Source: Desulfuromonas versatilis
Lineage (GTDB): Bacteria > Desulfobacterota > Desulfuromonadia > Desulfuromonadales > NIT-T3
Length of the DNA stretch: 64,000 nucleotides
Assembly (NCBI RefSeq): GCF_019704135.1
Contig: NZ_AP024355.1
Span: 806,001 to 870,000 of the forward strand
Direction: 5' to 3'
The position numbers and the translations under genes are program-made. Of this stretch, positions 37,640 through 44,722 are shown in pieces. How positions within the stretch are numbered: position 1 is the first letter of the stretch; every line of letters begins with the position of its first letter. The notes beneath the pieces were generated by a model. The model saw only the letters and a program-made list of their open reading frames with translations, did not search any database and was not told where the DNA came from.

Positions 37640-38580
37640 GGGTGTTCGGTTTCGCTGAGGGTTGAAGGTTGCAGGTCGGGCGCTTCCGGCGTCGGGACGG
37701 CGGCGCGCCGGCGCGGCTTTTTCAGGGCCAACACGTTGCCGGCCAGGATCAGCAGGATACCGGCAACCGCCGAAAGGCTCCAGTGGTAATTTTCGAAGAG
37801 GGTCGACAGCCCCAGGGCCACCAGGGGAAACAGCAGGGTGGTGTAGGCGGCGCGCCCGGCGCCGATGCGGCCGACCAGGGTGAGGTAGCAGCCGAAGGCG
37901 ACGATGGAGCCGAACACCGCCAGATACAGCAGTGAACCGAGGTAGGCCCCGCTGAGCTCGAAACCGAACTCCCGGCCACTGACCAGCACATAGGCGAAGC
38001 TCAGCAGCGCGCCGTAGCTCATGCCGTAGGCGTTGGTCTGGACGATTGGCAAGCCATGGCGCTGGTTGCGGGCCGAGACGATGTTGCCCAGTGAGGCCAT
38101 CAGCGTGGCGAGCAGGCACAGCAGCAGCCCCTGGACCCCCTGGCCGCTGAAGTCGAAGGCGCGCAGTTCGGGCCAGAAGACCAGGCCGATGCCGAAAAGC
38201 CCCAGGGCGCCGCCGACGATCACCCGCGCCTCGATGGGGGTGCCGAGCAGCAGGGCGCCGTTGACCACGTTGAGGATCACCATGGTGGAGAAGACCACCG
38301 CCACCAGGCCGCTGGCGAGGTAGAGTTCGGCGAGGTAGAACATCCAGTAGTTGATGGCGAAGAGCAGCCCCCCCTGCAGGGCGATGAACAGGTGCTCGCG
38401 GAGGCTGAAGCGCATCCGGCGCCTGCTGAGGAGGCAGAAGCCGAGCAGCAGCAGCGCCGCCAGGGCGAAGCGGTAGGCCACCGAGGCCAGCGGGTCGACG
38501 CTGCCGAGCTGGAACTTGATGGCCAGCCAGGTCGATCCCCAGATCAGCACGGTGGCGGTGTAGAAGAGGAAGTTGCTCAT
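37621..38580 (-). CDS. EamA-family exporter (first copy of a pair)
   Basis: A 319-residue, ten-helix EamA transporter with helix 1 VLIWGSTWLAIKFQLG and VAYRFALAALLLL, and in repeat 2 LLATLMASLGNIVSARNQ and TTLLFPLVALGLSTLFENYH. It ends in a polar tail of about 35 residues. Adjacent EamA pairs may act as heterodimers. It lies 124 bases after a MocR-type regulator on the same strand, which is a frequent arrangement for vitamin B6-sensing or amino-acid-sensing control of exporters. Confidence 0.9.
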   Translation of the reverse strand: MSNFLFYTATVLIWGSTWLAIKFQLGSVDPLASVAYRFALAALLLLGFCLLSRRRMRFSLREHLFIALQGGLLFAINYWMFYLAELYLASGLVAVVFSTMVILNVVNGALLLGTPIEARVIVGGALGLFGIGLVFWPELRAFDFSGQGVQGLLLCLLATLMASLGNIVSARNQRHGLPIVQTNAYGMSYGALLSFAYVLVSGREFGFELSGAYLGSLLYLAVFGSIVAFGCYLTLVGRIGAGRAAYTTLLFPLVALGLSTLFENYHWSLSAVAGILLILAGNVLALKKPRRRAAVPTPEAPDLQPSTLSETEHPCRTTA

Positions 38581-38664
38581 GGTCGGTTCCCTTCGGGAGT
38601 TGACTCTCAGGCGTTTTTTCCGGGATCCAGCAGGATCAGCTGCTGCAGCCCACCCTCACCCCGG

Positions 38665-38685
38665 CCCTCTCCCTGAGGGAGAGGG
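38665..38685. repeat. CCCTCTCCC-TGA-GGGAGAGGG hairpin
   Basis: A perfect nine-base inverted repeat of the widespread 'CCCTCACCCCGGCCCTCTCCC' intergenic element, found between the regulator and the first EamA gene. It could attenuate the operon. Confidence 0.85.
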
Positions 38686-38704
38686 GGCGCAATGGGGAAG
38701 GCGG

Positions 38705-40171
38705 TTATTTCTTTGCCGCCGGCTGCATCGCCGCCGCCAGCCGCCCCAGGGTCGCCACCGCCCCTTCGGTGCGCTCGGACCAGAAGGCGGCGTTGACGCG
38801 GATGAAGTTGGCGTACTTGCCGCTGGCCGAAAAGATCGGGCCGGGGGCGATGGTGATCCCTTCCTTGACCGCGCGGGGGTAGAGGGCCAGGGTGTCGACG
38901 TACTCGGGCAGCTCCACCCACAGGGAAAAGCCCCCCTTGGGCCGGGTCACCCGGGTGCCGGCCGGAAAATAGCGGCCGATGGCCTCGCTCATCTGGGCGA
39001 CGCGCTTGGCGTAGTCGCGGCGGATGGTGCGCAGGTGGTGTTCGTAGCCGCCGTTGGCGAGAAACTCCGCCACTGCCAGCTGGGTGGGGGAGGCCGAGGC
39101 GATGTTCAGGGTCATCTTCAGCCGCTCCACCTGGGCCCGGTAGCGCCCCGGGGCGATCCAGCCGACCCGGTAGCCGGGGGCCAGGGTCTTGGAGAAGGAG
39201 GAGCAGAGCAGCACGCCCCCCTTCTGGTCGTAGGCCTTGGCCACGCTCGGGCGCTCGCCGGCGAAGCTGAGGTCGCCGTAGATGTCGTCCTCGATCAGCG
39301 GGATGTCGCGCGCCGCCAGCAGCTCCACCAGCTCGCGCTTCCTCTCGTCGGGCATCTGCCCGCCCAGCGGGTTGTTGAAGTTGGAGATGACCATGCAGGC
39401 GTCGACCCGGGTCTGCTCCATGGCGTAGCGCAGCGCCTCCAGGCTCATCCCTTCGCCGGGGGTGGCGGGGATCTCCAGGGCGCGCAGGCCGAGGTCCTGG
39501 ATCAGCTGCAGAAAGTTGTAGTAGACCGGCGACTCCACCGCCAGGGTGGCGCCGGGCCGGCAGGTGGCGCGCAGCGCCAGCAGCACCGCCTCCATGCAGC
39601 CGGTGGTGGCGATGATGTCGTCGGGGCGCAGGGCGCAGCCGGCCAGCAGCATGCGCCGGGCGATCTGCTTGCGCAGCCGCTCGTTGCCCGGCGGGATGGC
39701 GTAGCTGACCGCCTCGCCGGGGTGGCGCCGGGCGGCGGCGGAGAGCATGCGGTTGAGTTTGTCCACCGGCAGCAGCTCGGGGTTGGGGATGGCGGCGCCG
39801 AGCTGGATCAGGCGCGGGTTGAGAATGTCGCGCATGATCATCTGCACCACCTCGCTGATGCTCACTCCGGTGGGGCTGAGCTCCGGCTCCGAAATGTCCG
39901 GGTCGCCGGGGACGGCCGGCAGCCGGGGGCAGACGTAGTATCCCGACTGGGGGCGCGCCTCGAGCACCCGGCGGTCCTCCAGATAGCCGTAGGCCTCCTT
40001 GACCGTGTTGACGCTCACCTGCATCTGCCGGCTCAGGGTGCGCAGCGAGGGGACCCGCTCGCCCGGCTTGAAGGTGCCGTTCTCCACCAGAAAAACGATC
40101 CGCTGGGCCACTTCCTCGTAGAGCGGGGTCCGCCCCGAGTTATTTTCGACGATCGTGCGCATGGTCACCAT
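38705..40171 (-). CDS. MocR/PdxR-type regulator (GntR HTH + aminotransferase fold)
   Basis: A 488-residue transcription factor. The N-terminal GntR winged helix reads PLYEEVAQRIVFLVENG, then GERVPSLRTLSRQMQVSVNT and VKEAYGYLEDRRVLEARPQS. The rest is a fold-type-I aminotransferase domain: NNPLGGQMP, DDIYGDLSF and the PLP-lysine motif SSFSKTLAPGYRVGW with the lysine present. It would bind PLP or a PLP-amino acid adduct. The EamA pair downstream is its probable target. The ATG with GAGG six bases upstream was taken; one nine bases downstream is possible. Confidence 0.92.
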   Translation of the reverse strand: MVTMRTIVENNSGRTPLYEEVAQRIVFLVENGTFKPGERVPSLRTLSRQMQVSVNTVKEAYGYLEDRRVLEARPQSGYYVCPRLPAVPGDPDISEPELSPTGVSISEVVQMIMRDILNPRLIQLGAAIPNPELLPVDKLNRMLSAAARRHPGEAVSYAIPPGNERLRKQIARRMLLAGCALRPDDIIATTGCMEAVLLALRATCRPGATLAVESPVYYNFLQLIQDLGLRALEIPATPGEGMSLEALRYAMEQTRVDACMVISNFNNPLGGQMPDERKRELVELLAARDIPLIEDDIYGDLSFAGERPSVAKAYDQKGGVLLCSSFSKTLAPGYRVGWIAPGRYRAQVERLKMTLNIASASPTQLAVAEFLANGGYEHHLRTIRRDYAKRVAQMSEAIGRYFPAGTRVTRPKGGFSLWVELPEYVDTLALYPRAVKEGITIAPGPIFSASGKYANFIRVNAAFWSERTEGAVATLGRLAAAMQPAAKK

Positions 40172-40198
40172 CCTAGTCCTCTCTCCAGACGAATAACA

Positions 40199-40278
40199 GG
40201 CACAGTTCCTGCCGATTGCAGGGGGCACAGTTGCCAAAAAGTTAAACTGTGTCGGATACAAAAGTAAAGCTCTGTATC
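40199..40278. promoter_or_regulatory. Control region between mocR and DUF2917 gene
   Basis: The direct repeat GGCACAGTT occurs twice, starting 25 bases apart (40199 and 40224), and GATACA-N12-TGTATC forms an inverted repeat to its right. Directly repeated half-sites are usual for MocR operators. The region serves two divergent genes. Confidence 0.4.
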
Positions 40279-40337
40279 TGTCATTAGGCGAGTTTTATCT
40301 GTAGGATGGGGGTCATTCCAGGATGGAGGAGGCGAAC

Positions 40338-40604
40338 ATGGACATGCTGCTGAGAGAAGGCGAAATACTCACCCTGCAGGGGGATGCCCGGGGCGTGCGG
40401 CTGCGCTGCGCCGACGGGGTGCTTTGGATCACCCAGCCGGGGGACAGCAACGACTACCTGCTGCGCAACGGCCGGGAGTTCACCGTGGCCCGCCGCGGCA
40501 CCGTGGTGGTGCTGGCCCTGCGCGAGGCCCGGGTGGCCGCCCTGCCGCGGCGGGCCGCAAACCCCGGCCGGGTCCCCTGGCAGTTGGCCCGGGCCGGGGC
40601 CTGA
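40338..40604 (+). CDS. DUF2917 domain protein
   Basis: An 88-residue protein of the DUF2917 family, a small all-beta cupin-like domain of unknown function. Family features visible are LREGEILTLQGDARGVRLRC, DGVLWITQPGDSNDYLL and GREFTVARRGTVVVLAL. GGAGGAGG stands well before this ATG. The last 20 residues are arginine/proline-rich and likely disordered. It is divergent from the MocR gene. Confidence 0.82.
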   Translation: MDMLLREGEILTLQGDARGVRLRCADGVLWITQPGDSNDYLLRNGREFTVARRGTVVVLALREARVAALPRRAANPGRVPWQLARAGA

Positions 40605-40654
40605 GCGTTCCAGTGGGGCGGGGAGGGTGGTAGCGGGAGCGCCGCCGCCCCGCC

Positions 40655-40834
40655 TTACATCGGCTGCGGTTTGCAGACGTGGGAGGCCTCGTTGGCCTTG
40701 GCCCCGCAGTTGCCGCAGACGAACTTGGGGTTGCTGGAGCGTTTTTTCATCTCATCGGTCATGTTGTTCTTCTTCAGGGCGCACATGTGCATCTTGTGCT
40801 CGGCCGGTGACGGACATTCTTCCTTCTTCGGCAT
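40655..40834 (-). CDS. Small cysteine-rich (zinc-ribbon-like) protein
   Basis: A 59-residue basic, cysteine-containing protein too small for usual annotation. The tail FVCGNCGAKANEASHVCKPQ has C-x2-C and a later Cys, fitting a zinc ribbon or a metal site, and an HMHMC cluster lies earlier (EHKMHMCALKKN). A strong AAAGGAG precedes the ATG, which supports translation. Similar small proteins occur widely in these anaerobes; function is unknown. Confidence 0.7.
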   Translation of the reverse strand: MPKKEECPSPAEHKMHMCALKKNNMTDEMKKRSSNPKFVCGNCGAKANEASHVCKPQPM

Positions 40835-40987
40835 GTCGATCTCCTTTCGGGGCTTTCGGGAAAGTCTTTCCTGAAGCATAATCCCGATCCCGGTCCGCGC
40901 AAGGGGCGGGGCGCGCCGAAAAACTTGCATTATTTCTCCGGATAGATTAAAAAGACGTCCAACGTCTCGAAATATCGGAGAAAACCT

Positions 40988-41749
40988 TTGGCGCTCATAG
41001 AAGATTCCCTGTACCGCAAAATCAAGAAGCAGGTCGGCAAGGCGATCGGCGATTTCAACCTCATCGAGGAAGGCGACCGCATCGCCATCGGCGTGTCGGG
41101 GGGCAAGGACTCCTACACCCTGCTGCACATCCTCGAGTCCCTGCGCCGCCGCGCGCCGGTCAAGTACGAGCTGGTGGCGGTCAACGTCGACGCCGGCTAC
41201 CCGGGCTACCGCACCTCGGTCATCGAGGAGCACCTGCGCGAACACGGCTTCACCCACCGTATGGAAACCACCAACTGCTACCAGATCATCGAGGAGAAGC
41301 GCCGCCCTGGCTCCTCCTATTGCTCGTTTTGCGCCCGGCTGCGGCGCGGGGTGCTCTATTCGCTGGCCGAGGAGCTGGGCTGCAACAAGATCGCCCTGGG
41401 GCATCATCTTGACGATTTCATCGAGACCCTGCTGCTCAACCAGTTCTACGTCGGCACCCTGGCGGCGATGAGTCCCAGGCTCAAGGCCGACAACGGCAAG
41501 CACACCGTGATCCGCCCGCTGGTCTACGTCGAGGAGCAGGACATCATCGCCTTTACCCGCCAGAACCGCTTTCCGGTGGTCTGCTGCGCCTGCCCGGTGT
41601 GCGGGGTGGTCGACCAGAAGCGCAAGCGCATGAAAAAACTGGTCCGCGAGCTCTCCCAGGAGAACCCCCAGCTGCGCCGCAGCATGATCGGAGCCATCGC
41701 CAACGTTCACCCCCGCCACCTGATGGATCCGCGGCTCGGCGAATTTTAA
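40988..41749 (+). CDS. ttcA: tRNA 2-thiocytidine synthetase
   Basis: A 253-residue TtcA-type enzyme that thiolates C32 of certain tRNAs using ATP and an Fe-S cluster. The PP-loop reads AIGVSGGKDSYTLL. The two cysteine pairs that hold the [4Fe-4S] cluster are CSFC (followed by ARLRRG) and CPVCG. GHHLDDFIETLLLNQ is the typical helix. The start is TTG preceded by GGAG. The mapped frame lacks an earlier ATG. Confidence 0.93.
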   Translation: MALIEDSLYRKIKKQVGKAIGDFNLIEEGDRIAIGVSGGKDSYTLLHILESLRRRAPVKYELVAVNVDAGYPGYRTSVIEEHLREHGFTHRMETTNCYQIIEEKRRPGSSYCSFCARLRRGVLYSLAEELGCNKIALGHHLDDFIETLLLNQFYVGTLAAMSPRLKADNGKHTVIRPLVYVEEQDIIAFTRQNRFPVVCCACPVCGVVDQKRKRMKKLVRELSQENPQLRRSMIGAIANVHPRHLMDPRLGEF

Positions 41750-41807
41750 GGTTTCCCCTGGCGGAATCTGCGGTAGAATAGGGGGGATTTTGTCCCGGAG
41801 GGAATCT

Positions 41808-42569
41808 ATGGCACATCAATGCGGATGTGGGCTGGATCTTAACCTGGCGAGCGAGGTGCAGCAGCTGCTGCTGCCGAAGAGCTCGCCGCTGTGCAATTGG
41901 TGCTGCATCGGCGCCCGCAACCGGATGGCCAACGGCCTGGGCGGCGACTATTTCGATTTCATCGAGATGCCCGACCAGTGTCAGATGGTCTTTCTCGGCG
42001 ACGTCACCGGGCATGGGTTGCAGGCTTCGGTGGTCATGTCGCTGCTCTACGGGTTCCTGCATCGCTCCACCCGCAACGGCTGCAAGCCCATCGACACCAT
42101 CCTCCAGGTCAACGAGTTTCTCCAACGCTTCGCCCAGCGCTCCCGGGAGTACGACCACTTCTTCTCCACCACGCTGTTTTTCAGCATCATCGATCCCGAT
42201 ACGCTGCAGATGCATTATGTCAATGCCGGACATCCGGCGCCCATGGTCCTGCGGGGCGACCGGGTCCAGCTGCTGACGCCCACCGCGCAGCCGCTGGGCT
42301 TTTTCGATGACCTGCAGGTGGAGATGCGCTCCTTCCAATTTGAAAAGGAGGACCGCTTTCTGCTCTTCACCGACGGCATCACCGAGGCCACCGACGGGGC
42401 GCAGACTATGTACGGCCGGCAGCGCCTGGAAGGCATCCTGCGCAGCCACCGGGGGGACCACATGGAGTTTCTCGAGGAAATCTTCGACGATCTGCGGGAT
42501 TTCGGCGCCATGGACCCGCCGGAGGACGACTGCACTGCCATCGTCATCGATTTCCACGGCGGCCTCTGA
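41808..42569 (+). CDS. PP2C/SpoIIE-type serine phosphatase
   Basis: A 253-residue metal-dependent phosphatase consisting almost only of the SpoIIE/RsbU domain. Metal-binding Asp residues lie in GGDYFDFIEM, FLGDVTGHGLQASVVMS and LLFTDGITEATDG, and DCTAIVID closes the domain. It opens with a Cys-containing N-terminus (HQCGCGLDLNLASEVQQLLL) reminiscent of PAS-less RsbU forms. Such enzymes control anti-anti-sigma partner switching. No such partner is encoded nearby. GGAGGGA precedes the ATG. Confidence 0.9.
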   Translation: MAHQCGCGLDLNLASEVQQLLLPKSSPLCNWCCIGARNRMANGLGGDYFDFIEMPDQCQMVFLGDVTGHGLQASVVMSLLYGFLHRSTRNGCKPIDTILQVNEFLQRFAQRSREYDHFFSTTLFFSIIDPDTLQMHYVNAGHPAPMVLRGDRVQLLTPTAQPLGFFDDLQVEMRSFQFEKEDRFLLFTDGITEATDGAQTMYGRQRLEGILRSHRGDHMEFLEEIFDDLRDFGAMDPPEDDCTAIVIDFHGGL

Positions 42570-42594
42570 TCGCCGGCGACACGACATTGAACTG

Positions 42595-42629
42595 AAAAGG
42601 CCCGACGGGAGATCCCCGCCGGGCCTTTT
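42595..42629. terminator. Bidirectional terminator between convergent genes
   Basis: The stem AAAAGGCCCG-CGGG with its complement CCCG-CGGGCCTTTT carries A- and T-runs on its flanks, so it serves the phosphatase gene and the small lipoprotein operon from opposite sides. Confidence 0.9.
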
Positions 42630-42657
42630 GCTTATTCATTTAATGCCGGGACCCCCG

Positions 42658-42759
42658 TTAGAGACAAGGCAGGCAGGGGACGTCCGGGTCGAGGCAGCCG
42701 CAACCGGCCAGGGCCATCAGCGTGGCGATCAGCAGGGCGGCCATCAACAGGCGCTTCAT
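42658..42759 (-). CDS. Tiny cysteine-rich lipoprotein
   Basis: A 33-residue product: signal peptide MKRLLMAALLIATLMALAGC, lipobox LAGC with Cys at 20, and a mature part of only 14 residues with five cysteines (CGCLDPDVPCLPCL). AAAGGAG stands six bases before the ATG, an ideal ribosome site. It lies 37 bases downstream of the REC-PATAN gene in the same direction. Very short lipoproteins of this kind may act as periplasmic thiol, metal or sensor peptides. Confidence 0.72.
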   Translation of the reverse strand: MKRLLMAALLIATLMALAGCGCLDPDVPCLPCL

Positions 42760-42796
42760 CACAAACTCCTTTCTTTGTTTCCGGATGGACACGAGG

Positions 42797-44692
42797 CTAG
42801 GACTTGAATACCTTGCCCAGCAACCCCTTGCGTTCGGTCTGGGGTTTGCGGCGCAGGTCGAGCAGGCGCAGCTCGCGCAGGGCCTCGTGGCAGTCGGGAT
42901 TGCACTGGATGGCCTTTTCAAAGGCCCGCTCGGCTTCCTTCTCCTTTCCTTCCCGTTTGAGCAATTGCCCGAGATAGAGATGGGTAAGGTCGAGGCTGGG
43001 ATTGAGTTCCCCCGAGCGCAGCAGGGCGCAGCGCGCCTCCATGGCGCGGGTCGGGTCCTCGGGGTGGCTTCGGTAAAGGGCCCAGGCATGGGCGGTGAGG
43101 TATTCGGGTTCTTCGGGGCAGAGCTTGACCGCCCAGCTGAGCTGTTCGAGGGCCGCGGCGAAATTGCCCCGCTTGAGCAGCACCGACCCCTTCACAAAGG
43201 CGGTTTCGGCCCGCAGAACTTCGGCTACCTCCACCCCCTGCGGCTGTTCGGCCGGGCGGGAGAGCTCCGCCAGGTAGGCTTTTCGCCGGTTCGGATCGGT
43301 TAAAACCCCGTATGCCTCGTTGATGCGCTGGAAAAGATCGTTGACCTTCTCGTGCAGGTCGGGGGAGAGGTTCTGCTGGAGAAAGTGGTCCGGGTGATAC
43401 TTGCGGGCCAGGGCAAAGTAGGCCTTCTTCACCTCCTCGCGGCCGCTGTCGCGGCCGACCCCGAGCAGGCCGAAATGATCCTGGGCGGCAAGCCGCTCGT
43501 AGTCGCGCAGAAACCGGTAACGCAGCTTGCGCTGTTCGATCGCGGGGTCTTCCTCCGGCGGCGCGGCCGCTTCGACGGGGGCGGGCTCGGCGGTGCTCTT
43601 GACCATGCCCGCCAGCAGCAAGGCCGCCAGCAACTGCTCGGTCTCGCGGCGCAGCAGCGGGTGGCGCGTGGCCAACTCCTCCAGGGTCCGGGTTCCCAGG
43701 CATTCGCCGAAAACCCCGGCGTCTCTTGGGGACAGGGCCATCTCCTGGAAGCGGTAGTGGGGGTTCTCGGCCTGGGAGATGTAGCGGTTGCGGTGGCTGG
43801 CCAGCAGCGCGGCAATCCGCTCGTCGCTGTAATGGCGTCGCACCCCCTGGAGGATCAGGTTGGCCGGCGACAGCACGATGGCGGTCACTTCCTTCTTGAA
43901 GCTCTTGCCGGCCTCGAAACGGAAGCGCCCCTGGGGCCAGGAAAAGACCTCGAGAAGCTTCTCCAGCATCTGGTGCTCGAGGGCATCATGGAGCTGTTGG
44001 GGGGTGAGCCTCCCCATCTCGATCAGCACCGTACCCTGCAGGCGTCTCGATTCCCTGGCCCGCTGCAGAGACTGCTGGCAGTCCTCCGCCGTAATCAGGT
44101 TCTGGCGGACCAGCATCTGCCCCAGGCATTCGCCGAGCACGTTGGAGCGGATGAAGATGGGATAGCCATCGCGGATGGCGACGATCTTTTTGACCCCTTC
44201 GCGCTCCAACTGGAGCAGGCCGGCTTCACGCAGGGTATAGAGGTTGTGCAGCAGGCGGGCGAAGGAGGTCTCGGCCAGGGTCCCCTCGATGGTGGGGCGC
44301 TGCTCGGTGGCCAGCGGGGCGGTGCCGGTCAGGGCCTCGATTTTCTCGAACAGAAGATTGAGGGTGAAGGGCTTGAGGATGTAATCGGTGGCGCCGTAGT
44401 TTTCGCGGGCCTCGCGGATGTGTTTGGCGTCCCGGTAGAAGGCCGTCATGATGATGACCGGCAGGTCGCGGGTCTTGGGGTAGCTGCGCAGGGCCCGGCA
44501 GACCTCGAGTCCGGAGAGCCCGGGGATCAGCACGTCGATGAGCGCCAGGTGGTAGCTGCCGTTGAGCAGCTCGTCCATTCCGGGCTCGGCGGAGGGGAAG
44601 CTTTTTACCCCGAATCCCTTGAGTCGCAGGTATTTTTCGAGGAATCGCCGGATGTTGGGATCATCGTCGATGATCAGGATGTTTTTTCCCAT
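42797..44692 (-). CDS. Response regulator with PATAN, J domain and TPR
   Basis: A 631-residue four-part protein. It has a receiver domain (1-120; IIDDDPN, phospho-Asp in LALIDVLIP, and Lys in DYILKPF), a DUF4388/PATAN region (about 135-400), a J domain with HPD at 433-435 in FALARKYHPDHFLQQN, and TPR units from about 510 (ETAFVKGSVLLKRGNFAAAL and LTHLYLGQLLKREGKEKEAE). It could carry a phospho-signal to a DnaK or assembly factor. No kinase gene adjoins it. Confidence 0.9.
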   Translation of the reverse strand: MGKNILIIDDDPNIRRFLEKYLRLKGFGVKSFPSAEPGMDELLNGSYHLALIDVLIPGLSGLEVCRALRSYPKTRDLPVIIMTAFYRDAKHIREARENYGATDYILKPFTLNLLFEKIEALTGTAPLATEQRPTIEGTLAETSFARLLHNLYTLREAGLLQLEREGVKKIVAIRDGYPIFIRSNVLGECLGQMLVRQNLITAEDCQQSLQRARESRRLQGTVLIEMGRLTPQQLHDALEHQMLEKLLEVFSWPQGRFRFEAGKSFKKEVTAIVLSPANLILQGVRRHYSDERIAALLASHRNRYISQAENPHYRFQEMALSPRDAGVFGECLGTRTLEELATRHPLLRRETEQLLAALLLAGMVKSTAEPAPVEAAAPPEEDPAIEQRKLRYRFLRDYERLAAQDHFGLLGVGRDSGREEVKKAYFALARKYHPDHFLQQNLSPDLHEKVNDLFQRINEAYGVLTDPNRRKAYLAELSRPAEQPQGVEVAEVLRAETAFVKGSVLLKRGNFAAALEQLSWAVKLCPEEPEYLTAHAWALYRSHPEDPTRAMEARCALLRSGELNPSLDLTHLYLGQLLKREGKEKEAERAFEKAIQCNPDCHEALRELRLLDLRRKPQTERKGLLGKVFKS

Positions 44693-44722
44693 GCCCGCCC
44701 CTCCCCCTGCGGCCGAGCTGTC

